A DNA stretch of 14,462 bases from Candidatus Woesearchaeota archaeon (GTDB lineage Archaea > Nanobdellota > Nanobdellia > Woesearchaeales > ARS49): assembly GCA_019323575.1 (NCBI GenBank), contig JAHWHB010000064.1, positions 1 to 14,462 of the forward strand. Direction: 5' to 3'. This document shows, piece by piece, positions 1-4,984 of this stretch (its first letter is position 1; each line of letters begins with the position of its first letter). The position numbers and the translations under genes were made by a program. The notes beneath the pieces are model-generated. The model searched no databases, was not told the origin of the DNA, and saw only the letters and a list, made by a program, of their open reading frames with translations.

Positions 1-79
1 GGCAGGATTCGAACCTGCGAACCCACTAAGGGACCGGATCTTAAGTCCGGCGCATTTGGCCAGGCTTTGCTACCGCGCC
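1..79 (-). tRNA. tRNA-Leu(UAA), 3' end cut off by the window edge
   Basis: Read on the minus strand, the gene starts at 79 with acceptor GGCGCGG, then U8 and A9. A D-arm follows (GCA pairing with TGC around AGCCTGG), then an anticodon stem CCGGA/TCCGG with loop CTTAAGA, giving anticodon UAA. A class II variable arm (CCC TTAGT GGG) and a T-arm GCAGG-TTCGAAT-CCTGC come next. The long variable arm and UAA anticodon identify a leucine tRNA that reads UUA and, by wobble, UUG; UUG is the commonest Leu codon in the plus-strand genes here. The last six acceptor bases and the discriminator lie beyond position 1, so any 3' CCA cannot be judged. No intron is visible. Confidence 0.95.
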
Positions 80-103
80 GTGTGATTGTAGTGCATTCGT
101 TCA

Positions 104-113
104 CTATTTAAAA
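104..113 (-). promoter_or_regulatory. TATA box of the tRNA-Leu gene
   Basis: On the minus strand this reads TTTTAAATAG, centred about 29 bp upstream of the tRNA 5' end at 79. It lies in the short gap after the exchanger stop codon at 122, so the tRNA appears to have its own promoter rather than being read through. Confidence 0.6.
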
Positions 114-121
114 TTTAGTGC

Positions 122-1045
122 TTATCTTATCATGAACTGCACTACCACGAATGCTATGTAGAATAATACCATTGCTAGTGCTTCGTTTTTTGAGAGTATT
201 CCGTCTGAGCGCATGAATAGTAGCGCGAATAGTATTGCGAAGAGGGTGAATATTCCTACTATGGATAGTATGAAGGTGTTTATTGCTATTGGTTGTATTA
301 GTGCGATTATTCCCATCATTATGCACGCGTCTACTACCACTACTCCGAGCAGGTCTCCTATTGCTAGTTCTCCGTGTCCGTTTTTTACGCTTTGCAGTGA
401 GAATGTGAATTCTGGGAGTGTTGTTCCTAGCGCGACTAATATTAATCCTATCAATAGGGAGGGTATTCCTATTTGTATTGCGAGTGCGTGTGCGTTGTCT
501 ACGACGAAGTGGGCGCTTAATAGCATTATTGCTACGCTTGCTCCGAATATGAAGAAGTGTCTTAGCCAGTGGTCTTTTATTTGGAAGGGTTTGTGGAAGT
601 ATGCTCTTTCTTTCAGTAGTACTGCCAGGAATATAAGTCCTGTGAAGAGCAGGATTACTCCGTCTAGTCTTGATAGTACTCCATTGAGTCCCAGTAGTAT
701 TGGCAGCAGCACTAGTATGACAAAGTAGAGGTCTTTTTTGATTATTGAGCTGTGGATTTTTATTGGGTGTCCTGCTAGTGCGACTAGTCCTAGTACAAGG
801 GTGAGGTCTGCTATGTTTCCTCCCAATAGTGTTCCAACTCCTATTGAGGGGTCTCCTTTTAGTGCTGATATTATTCCTATGAATGCTTCTGGCATTGCTG
901 ATACGAAAGCTACCAGAAGAAAGCTTGTTACGAATTCTGTTAGTTTTAGGTATCTTGCTATGTGTGCTGTTGATTTTACTGCGTATTCTGCGCTTTTGAC
1001 TAGCACTATGCAGGCTACGATGAATATTATTACCTCTTTTATCAT
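122..1045 (-). CDS. CaCA-superfamily cation exchanger (Na+/Ca2+ antiporter-like) with altered ion site
   Basis: This is a 307-residue polytopic membrane protein with the two inverted alpha-repeats of the CaCA family, in which two central Glu residues bind the transported cations. Alpha-1 has SAMPE (E53) followed by GTLLGGNIAD (71-80). Alpha-2 has GTTLPE (E212) followed by GDLLGVVVVD (230-239). Length and roughly ten hydrophobic segments fit the family. Both Glu residues and D239 are kept, but by my remembered alignment to the Methanocaldococcus exchanger NCX_Mj the four ion-site serines (51, 77, 210, 236) become A50, G76, T209 and V235, and N81 becomes D80. Family membership is secure; the substrate (Ca2+, Na+ or another ion) is uncertain. 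Codons are A-rich, unlike the plus-strand genes. A TATA box 27 bp upstream makes the ATG at 1045 a leaderless start. Confidence 0.85.
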   Translation of the reverse strand: MIKEVIIFIVACIVLVKSAEYAVKSTAHIARYLKLTEFVTSFLLVAFVSAMPEAFIGIISALKGDPSIGVGTLLGGNIADLTLVLGLVALAGHPIKIHSSIIKKDLYFVILVLLPILLGLNGVLSRLDGVILLFTGLIFLAVLLKERAYFHKPFQIKDHWLRHFFIFGASVAIMLLSAHFVVDNAHALAIQIGIPSLLIGLILVALGTTLPEFTFSLQSVKNGHGELAIGDLLGVVVVDACIMMGIIALIQPIAINTFILSIVGIFTLFAILFALLFMRSDGILSKNEALAMVLFYIAFVVVQFMIR

Positions 1046-1069
1046 TTATTTCATCATATTTTTCTGGTA

Positions 1070-1077
1070 TTATTAAA
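1070..1077 (-). promoter_or_regulatory. TATA box of the cation exchanger gene
   Basis: TTTAATAA on the minus strand, centred about 28 bp before the ATG at 1045, so the transcript should start at or next to the start codon. It forms a divergent promoter pair with the box at 1097-1104. Confidence 0.55.
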
Positions 1078-1096
1078 TTTTGCGAGATTCATAAGG

Positions 1097-1104
1097 TTTA
1101 AAAA
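1097..1104 (+). promoter_or_regulatory. TATA box of the membrane winged-helix regulator gene
   Basis: TTTAAAAA centred about 27 bp before the ATG at 1127, predicting a leaderless transcript. The two divergent TATA boxes lie only 19 bp apart, so binding of TBP or a regulator at one could affect the other. Confidence 0.6.
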
Positions 1105-1126
1105 GCCAATAGAACAGATTTATGAT

Positions 1127-1582
1127 ATGAGAAATCGTGTTGTGGGTTTTATTGTTATTGGGATTGCTGTTTTGATTGGTTTCATTATTTTTACTTTTAA
1201 TAGGGCGTTGACTAGGATTGTTAATGCTGCGTGCGAGCATGGTCCTGATTGTCCGATGTGGGGCACTATTGATTTTCAGACTAATGTGAGCATTGGCATT
1301 ATGGTTTTTGTTGTGCTTCTTGGTTTGTTTTTGGTTTTTTCTGGCAGGGAGCCTGAGGTTAAAAAAGACGTTAAGAAGGTGTTGTCAGGTCTTGGCAGGG
1401 ATGAGAGGGTTGTTGTTGAGAAGGTTGTTGAGGCGCAGGGGACTATTTTTCAGTCTGATTTGGTTGATAAGACTCAGTTTTCCAAGGTTAAGGTTACTCG
1501 TATTCTTGATAAGTTGGAAGGCCAGGGCGTTATTGAGAGGAAGCGTCGCGGCATGACTAATGTTGTTATTCTGAAACATTAA
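1127..1582 (+). CDS. Membrane-anchored winged-helix transcriptional regulator
   Basis: This 151-residue protein has two transmembrane helices (about 6-23 and 55-72) joined by a short loop, then a cytoplasmic winged-helix DNA-binding domain (about 84-151). The last part resembles archaeal MarR-like/DUF7343 domains, with a recognition-helix pattern around FSKVKVTRILDKLE and a basic wing (RKRRG). Positive charge at the N terminus and on the C-terminal domain puts the loop outside. That loop contains C36, H38, C42 and M44 (CEHGPDCPM), residues that could bind a soft metal or form a disulfide. The next genes handle copper or another heavy metal, so this may be their sensor-regulator; that is inference. 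Domain architecture is clear, but the target genes and signal are unknown. Confidence 0.8.
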   Translation: MRNRVVGFIVIGIAVLIGFIIFTFNRALTRIVNAACEHGPDCPMWGTIDFQTNVSIGIMVFVVLLGLFLVFSGREPEVKKDVKKVLSGLGRDERVVVEKVVEAQGTIFQSDLVDKTQFSKVKVTRILDKLEGQGVIERKRRGMTNVVILKH

Positions 1583-1608
1583 ACATTTTTTTATCGCGTC
1601 TTGGCTAG

Positions 1609-1635
1609 CTCAAGCCGAACATGGTTCGGCTGGAG
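1609..1635. repeat. Inverted repeat, hairpin 1 of the structured element
   Basis: Arms CTCAAGCCGAAC (1609-1620) and GTTCGGCTGGAG (1624-1635) pair perfectly over the 8 bp next to a 3-base loop (ATG), then an A/G mismatch, then 3 more pairs. This one-mismatch layout is repeated in hairpin 2. Confidence 0.75.
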
Positions 1636-1662
1636 TCCAGACAAAACTTTGTTTTGTCTTGA
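1636..1662. repeat. Inverted repeat, hairpin 2 of the structured element
   Basis: Arms TCCAGACAAAAC (1636-1647) and GTTTTGTCTTGA (1651-1662) pair over 9 bp around a 3-base TTT loop, then a C/T mismatch, then 2 pairs. It directly abuts hairpin 1, has the same 27-base size and near-identical layout, but an unrelated sequence. Confidence 0.75.
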
Positions 1663-1668
1663 CCAAGG

Positions 1669-1710
1669 TTGATTTTTTCTCCCCTTAGCTTGCGTGGGGA
1701 GAAAAATCAA
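1669..1710. repeat. Inverted repeat, hairpin 3 of the structured element
   Basis: The left arm TTGATTTTTTCTCCCC (1669-1684) pairs with GGGGAGAAAAATCAA (1696-1710) over 15 bp, with one bulged T and an 11-base apical loop. It is the longest of the three inner stems. Confidence 0.75.
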
Positions 1711-1755
1711 GTCGGAGACCGCGATGAAAAAGATTGAAACTGGTTTCATACATGG

Positions 1756-1763
1756 TTTAATAT
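1756..1763 (+). promoter_or_regulatory. TATA box of the 3-TM metal-locus protein gene
   Basis: TTTAATAT centred about 28 bp before the ATG at 1788. The spacing favours ATG 1788 over an in-frame TTG at 1782 and predicts a leaderless message. Confidence 0.55.
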
Positions 1764-1787
1764 GCTGTTTCACCTGTTGTTTTGTGC

Positions 1788-2369
1788 ATGACTGAAAAAA
1801 AATGTTGCAAGGATAAGAGCCTTTCCAGCGGGCTGCTGTACGGGCTTGTGCCTCATGCGGGCTGTATTGCTTTTATTTTGTTTAGTGTTTTGGGCGCTAC
1901 TGCTGGTATGGCTTTTTTGAAGCCGTTTATGCTTAATAAGTACTTTTTTTACATTTTAATTGGCATTTCGTTATTTTTTGCTACTTTGTCTGCTATGTTT
2001 TATCTTAAGAGGAATTCTTCTTTGTCTGTGGCAGGAATTAAAGCTGAGAAGAAGTATCTTTCTGTGCTTTACGGTTCAACTGTTGTTATTAATTTGGTTC
2101 TTGTTTTGTTTGTTTTTCCTTTGACTGCTAATTTTGCTACTGGCGCGGCTGTTGAGACCGGAAACTCTTTGACTTTGAAGGTTGATATTCCTTGCCCGGG
2201 TCATGCTTTGCTTATTACCGACGCGCTCAGGAGCATTGATGGTGTTGTTGGTGTTGAATTTCGTTTTCCTGACTTGTTTGATGTGAGCTTTGATTCTTCC
2301 TTGACTTCAGAGAAGGAGATTCTTAGTCTTGATGTTTTTAAGACTTACAAAGCTAGCGTAATCGGATAA
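1788..2369 (+). CDS. 3-TM membrane protein with C-terminal HMA-like domain, putative heavy-metal transport partner
   Basis: This 193-residue protein begins with a soluble Cys pair (C6-C7). Three transmembrane helices follow (about 17-37, 52-72, 92-113); the first contains PHAGC (H23, C26). The C-terminal domain (about 127-190) has the length and alternation of a heavy-metal-associated (HMA) ferredoxin-like fold, with IPCPGH (C136, H139) where the usual MxCxxC loop would be. The layout recalls mercuric transporters of the MerT/MerC type and the membrane proteins often found beside archaeal copper pumps, but I cannot name a family. It lies directly upstream of the copper ATPase, so it may take up, sense or hand over copper. 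ATG 1788 is preferred to TTG 1782 because of TATA spacing. Function is inferred from Cys/His placement and context. Confidence 0.75.
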   Translation: MTEKKCCKDKSLSSGLLYGLVPHAGCIAFILFSVLGATAGMAFLKPFMLNKYFFYILIGISLFFATLSAMFYLKRNSSLSVAGIKAEKKYLSVLYGSTVVINLVLVLFVFPLTANFATGAAVETGNSLTLKVDIPCPGHALLITDALRSIDGVVGVEFRFPDLFDVSFDSSLTSEKEILSLDVFKTYKASVIG

Positions 2370-2371
2370 GC

Positions 2372-2380
2372 TTTATATAA
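2372..2380 (+). promoter_or_regulatory. TATA box that decides the copA start
   Basis: TTTATATAA is centred at about 2376, three bases after the upstream stop codon. Transcription should begin near 2403, which is an in-frame ATG. The longer reading frame's ATG at 2385 is only 5 bp from the box and would probably not be transcribed. Confidence 0.65.
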
Positions 2381-2402
2381 CACGATGATTATCTCTAAGA
2401 AA

Positions 2403-4745
2403 ATGAAGGACCCTTCGTGCGGGAAGGATATTAATCCTATTACCGCGAAGTTTTCAGTTGAAAAGGATGGTGAAAAGTTTTATTTTTGCAGTAGGGACTG
2501 CTTGAATAAGTTTGAGCATCGTACTGAAAAATTGACTGTTCCTGTTTCTGGTATGAATTGTGCTAGTTGTGTGGGTTCTATTGAGTCTGGTTTGAAGAAG
2601 TTGCCTGGTATAGTGAATGTTTCTGTTAATTTTGCGAGTTCTAAGGCGTATGTTGATTTTAATCCTTCTTTGGTTTCTGAGTCGATGATTAAGATGGAGA
2701 TTGAGAAGCTTGGTTATAAGGTTGGTGTTGAGAAGAAGAAGGAAAAGAATGCCGAGGTTTCTTATTGGTTGAGGCGTTTGTTTGTTGCTTTGGTTTTTGG
2801 TATTCCTTTGTTGTATGTTACTATGGGGGCAATGATTGGTTTGCCTGTTCCTGTTTTGGATGATGTTACTAATCTTGTTTTGCAGTTTGTGCTTTGTTCT
2901 TTGATTATTCTGGCTGGTTTTAGGTTTTATTCTAGAGGCGTTCTTGCTCTGTTGAGGTTTAGGCCTGATATGAATAGTTTGGTGGCTGTTGGTACTGGTT
3001 CTGCTTTCTTGTATAGTTTTTTTGTTGGTGTTATGATTTTGCTTGAGGATCCTGGTTATACTGTTCATATGTTGTATTTTGAGAGTGCTGGTCTTATTGT
3101 TGTGTTTATTATTTTGGGTAAGTATTTGGAGGCTGTTGCCAAGGGCAGGGCTTCTCTTGCTATTAAGAAGCTTTTGGGCTTGCAGCCGAGGACTGCTCTT
3201 GTTATTCGCAATAAGCAGGAGGTTGAGGTTCCTGTTGATGAGGTCGTTGTTGGTGATGTTGTGGTTGTTAAGCCTGGTGAGAGGATTCCTGTTGATGGTG
3301 TTGTTTTGCAGGGTAGTTCTAGTGTTGATGAGAGTATGATTACTGGGGAGAGTATTCCTGTTGAGAAGTCTGTTAACAGCAAGGTTATTGCTGGCACTAT
3401 TAATAAGACTGGTAGTTTTAAGTTTAAGGCTAGGAAGGTCGGCAGGGATACTGTTCTTGCTCAGATTGTGAGGATGGTTGAGGAGGCGCAGGGTTCTAAG
3501 GCCCCGGTTCAAAAGCTTGCTGATAGAATCTCGTATTATTTTGTTCCTGCTGTTATTTTGGTCGCGTTGGTTTCTTTTGGTGTTTGGTATTATTTTGGTT
3601 TGCCTGGTTTTGGTTTTAAGACTTTTATTGCTGTTTTGATTATTGCCTGTCCTTGCGCTCTTGGTCTTGCCACTCCGACTGCTGTTATGGTTGCTTCTGG
3701 CAAGGCTGCTGAGTATGGTATTTTGTTTAAGAATGCTGAGGCTTTGCAGCGTTCTCGTGATTTGGATGTTGTTGTTTTTGATAAGACTGGTACTTTGACT
3801 GTTGGCAGGCCTGTTGTGACTGATATTGTTCCTGTTGGCAAGCATAAGAGGGAAGGTATTTTGCAGTTGGCTGCTATTCTGGAAAGGAGAAGCGAGCACC
3901 CTCTTGCCGAGGCTGTTGTTAGTGCTGCACGCTCCAGAAAGATTGCTGTTCCTGAGCCTTCTGGTTTTGAGTCTTTTACTGGCATGGGTGTTGCTGCTAA
4001 ATACGGCGGCAAATTGTTGTACTTGGGCAATCGTTCTTTGATGGCTGATAAGAATATTAGTTTGAAGAATGTTGAGTCTAGTGTTTCTGTTCTTGAGGAG
4101 CAGGGCAAGACTGTTGTGTTTTTGTCTTCTTCTAGGCAGGTTATTGGTTTGATTGCTGTTGCTGACCAGTTGAAGCCTTTTGCTAAGGAGGCTGTTGAGG
4201 AGCTTCATCGTTTGGGCAAGCGCGTGATGCTCATGACTGGTGATAATGAGAGGACTGGCAGGGCTATTGCTTCTCAGCTTGGTGTTGATGATGTTTTTGC
4301 TAATGTTTTGCCTGCTCAGAAGGCTGAGAAGATTAAGGAGTTGCAGTCCAGGAATTTCAAGGTCGCCATGGTTGGCGATGGTATTAATGATGCTCCTGCT
4401 TTGACTCAGGCTGATGTTGGTATTGCGATTGGTTCTGGTACTGATATTGCTATTGAGGCTGGTGATGTTGTTTTGATTAAGGATGATTTGAGGGACGTGG
4501 TTACTGCAATTTCTTTGAGCCGGTATGCTATGTTTAAGGTTAGGCAGAATTTGTTCTGGGCTTTTGCTTATAATATTGTCTTGATTCCTGTTGCTGCTGG
4601 TGTTCTTTACCCTGTTACTGGCTGGTTGCTGAGTCCTGTTCTTGCCGGTCTTGCTATGAGTTTGAGTAGTGTTAGTGTTGTTGGTAATAGCTTGTTGATG
4701 CGCTTGTACAAACCTAAATTGGCTGGCAGAGTGCCCATGCCATAA
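2403..4745 (+). CDS. copA: Copper-translocating P1B-1-type ATPase with N-terminal YHS and HMA domains
   Basis: This 780-residue integral membrane pump uses ATP to export Cu+. An N-terminal YHS/TRASH metal-binding domain comes first (C6, then C29 and C33 in YFCSRDC). An HMA domain follows with GMNCASC (C53, C56) up to about residue 112. The ATPase core has the actuator motif TGES (314-317), the ion-site CPC (416-418), the phosphorylated Asp in DKTGT (D460), SEHPLA of the nucleotide domain (H499) and GDGIND (D659). The last two helices have YN and MxxSS, the P1B-1 signature for Cu+/Ag+. Start ATG 2403 is chosen over in-frame ATG 2385 because of the TATA box at 2372-2380. It has its own promoter but sits in a probable metal locus with the genes before and after. 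Family and Cu+ assignment are strong; direction (export) follows family knowledge. Confidence 0.95.
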   Translation: MKDPSCGKDINPITAKFSVEKDGEKFYFCSRDCLNKFEHRTEKLTVPVSGMNCASCVGSIESGLKKLPGIVNVSVNFASSKAYVDFNPSLVSESMIKMEIEKLGYKVGVEKKKEKNAEVSYWLRRLFVALVFGIPLLYVTMGAMIGLPVPVLDDVTNLVLQFVLCSLIILAGFRFYSRGVLALLRFRPDMNSLVAVGTGSAFLYSFFVGVMILLEDPGYTVHMLYFESAGLIVVFIILGKYLEAVAKGRASLAIKKLLGLQPRTALVIRNKQEVEVPVDEVVVGDVVVVKPGERIPVDGVVLQGSSSVDESMITGESIPVEKSVNSKVIAGTINKTGSFKFKARKVGRDTVLAQIVRMVEEAQGSKAPVQKLADRISYYFVPAVILVALVSFGVWYYFGLPGFGFKTFIAVLIIACPCALGLATPTAVMVASGKAAEYGILFKNAEALQRSRDLDVVVFDKTGTLTVGRPVVTDIVPVGKHKREGILQLAAILERRSEHPLAEAVVSAARSRKIAVPEPSGFESFTGMGVAAKYGGKLLYLGNRSLMADKNISLKNVESSVSVLEEQGKTVVFLSSSRQVIGLIAVADQLKPFAKEAVEELHRLGKRVMLMTGDNERTGRAIASQLGVDDVFANVLPAQKAEKIKELQSRNFKVAMVGDGINDAPALTQADVGIAIGSGTDIAIEAGDVVLIKDDLRDVVTAISLSRYAMFKVRQNLFWAFAYNIVLIPVAAGVLYPVTGWLLSPVLAGLAMSLSSVSVVGNSLLMRLYKPKLAGRVPMP

Positions 4746-4753
4746 CAGTAACA

Positions 4754-4763
4754 CTTATATATT
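4754..4763 (+). promoter_or_regulatory. TATA box of the 38-residue membrane peptide gene
   Basis: CTTATATATT eight bases after the copA stop. The predicted transcription start near 4785 leaves a short leader that contains the GGTGA ribosome binding site at 4791-4795. Confidence 0.55.
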
Positions 4764-4800
4764 GGTTTAGAATAGATATTTTGTAAGAGAGGTGATTTTA

Positions 4801-4917
4801 ATGGCTAAAGCAAAGAAGGTCAAGGAGGATAATAAGTCTCTTGTCAGGTTGGGTGTTATAGCTGTTATTGCTATTATCGTGATTGTCTTGATTGTCAGAT
4901 ACCTTATGATGCGCTAG
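4801..4917 (+). CDS. 38-residue single-pass membrane microprotein
   Basis: The ATG at 4801 opens a frame of 38 codons ending in TAG at 4915-4917. It is preceded by a strong ribosome binding site, GAGGTGA, with GGTGA at 4791-4795 five bases before the ATG, and by its own TATA box, so it is very likely translated. Residues 1-16 are charged and Lys-rich (MAKAKKVKED). Residues 17-32 are an almost pure Val/Ile/Leu/Ala transmembrane helix, ending in RYLMMR. It lies between the copper pump and the proton pump genes. Possible roles include a regulatory subunit of one of these pumps, as small peptides do for some P-type ATPases, or a Sec61-beta/SecE-like small subunit, though the motifs of those families are not evident. 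No function can be assigned from sequence. Confidence 0.75.
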   Translation: MAKAKKVKEDNKSLVRLGVIAVIAIIVIVLIVRYLMMR

Positions 4918-4927
4918 TATAGTAATC

Positions 4928-4935
4928 TTTTTAAA
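4928..4935 (+). promoter_or_regulatory. TATA box of hppA
   Basis: TTTTTAAA eleven bases after the microprotein stop. A start near 4958 would give a leader of about 27 nt carrying the ribosome binding site GGGGTG at 4972-4977, seven bases before ATG 4985. Confidence 0.55.
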
Positions 4936-4984
4936 CCAACTCTTTTTCTTCGTTTTTTATTAAACTATACAGGGGTGTTTTAAT

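Larger units (their letters stand above)
1587..1731. other. Multi-hairpin structured element: candidate ncRNA or cruciform DNA element
   Basis: The intergenic DNA folds almost completely on itself. An outer 12-bp stem pairs 1587-1598 (TTTTTTATCGCG) with 1720-1731 (CGCGATGAAAAA), with one G-T pair. Inside it CTTGG 1600-1604 can pair with CCAAG 1663-1667 and enclose two abutting hairpins (1609-1635 and 1636-1662); a third hairpin occupies 1669-1710. No long reading frame on either strand explains the pairing. The element ends about 25 bp before the TATA box of the next gene, so it is not that gene's 5' leader. It could be an independent small RNA, the 3' end of the regulator transcript, or a small non-autonomous mobile element. 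I do not recognise it as RNase P RNA, SRP RNA or a known riboswitch. Confidence 0.6.

Noticed and set aside
213..1076. Two plus-strand frames (171 and 112 codons) opposite the cation exchanger
   Set aside because: They lie antisense to a clear CaCA protein with both alpha-repeats, and their products are Ser/Thr/Ile-rich without motifs.
1591..1773. 60-codon minus-strand frame inside the hairpin element
   Set aside because: Its bases are almost fully explained by the inverted repeats, it has no ribosome binding site or clear TATA box, and the product matches nothing I recognise.
1583..1787. CRISPR array or tRNA-like gene in the repeat-rich intergenic region
   Set aside because: The repeats are inverted, not direct, each with a different sequence and no spacers; no T-loop or anticodon arm can be formed.
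2385..2402. Upstream ATG start of copA at 2385
   Set aside because: It lies 5 bp after the TATA box; predicted transcription begins at ATG 2403, where the YHS domain starts.
2454..4754. 766-codon open frame on the minus strand covering all of copA
   Set aside because: It is in codon register with copA and exists only because copA lacks TTA, CTA and TCA codons. Its product is Asn/Thr/Ser/Arg-rich with no motif, while copA has every P1B-ATPase signature.
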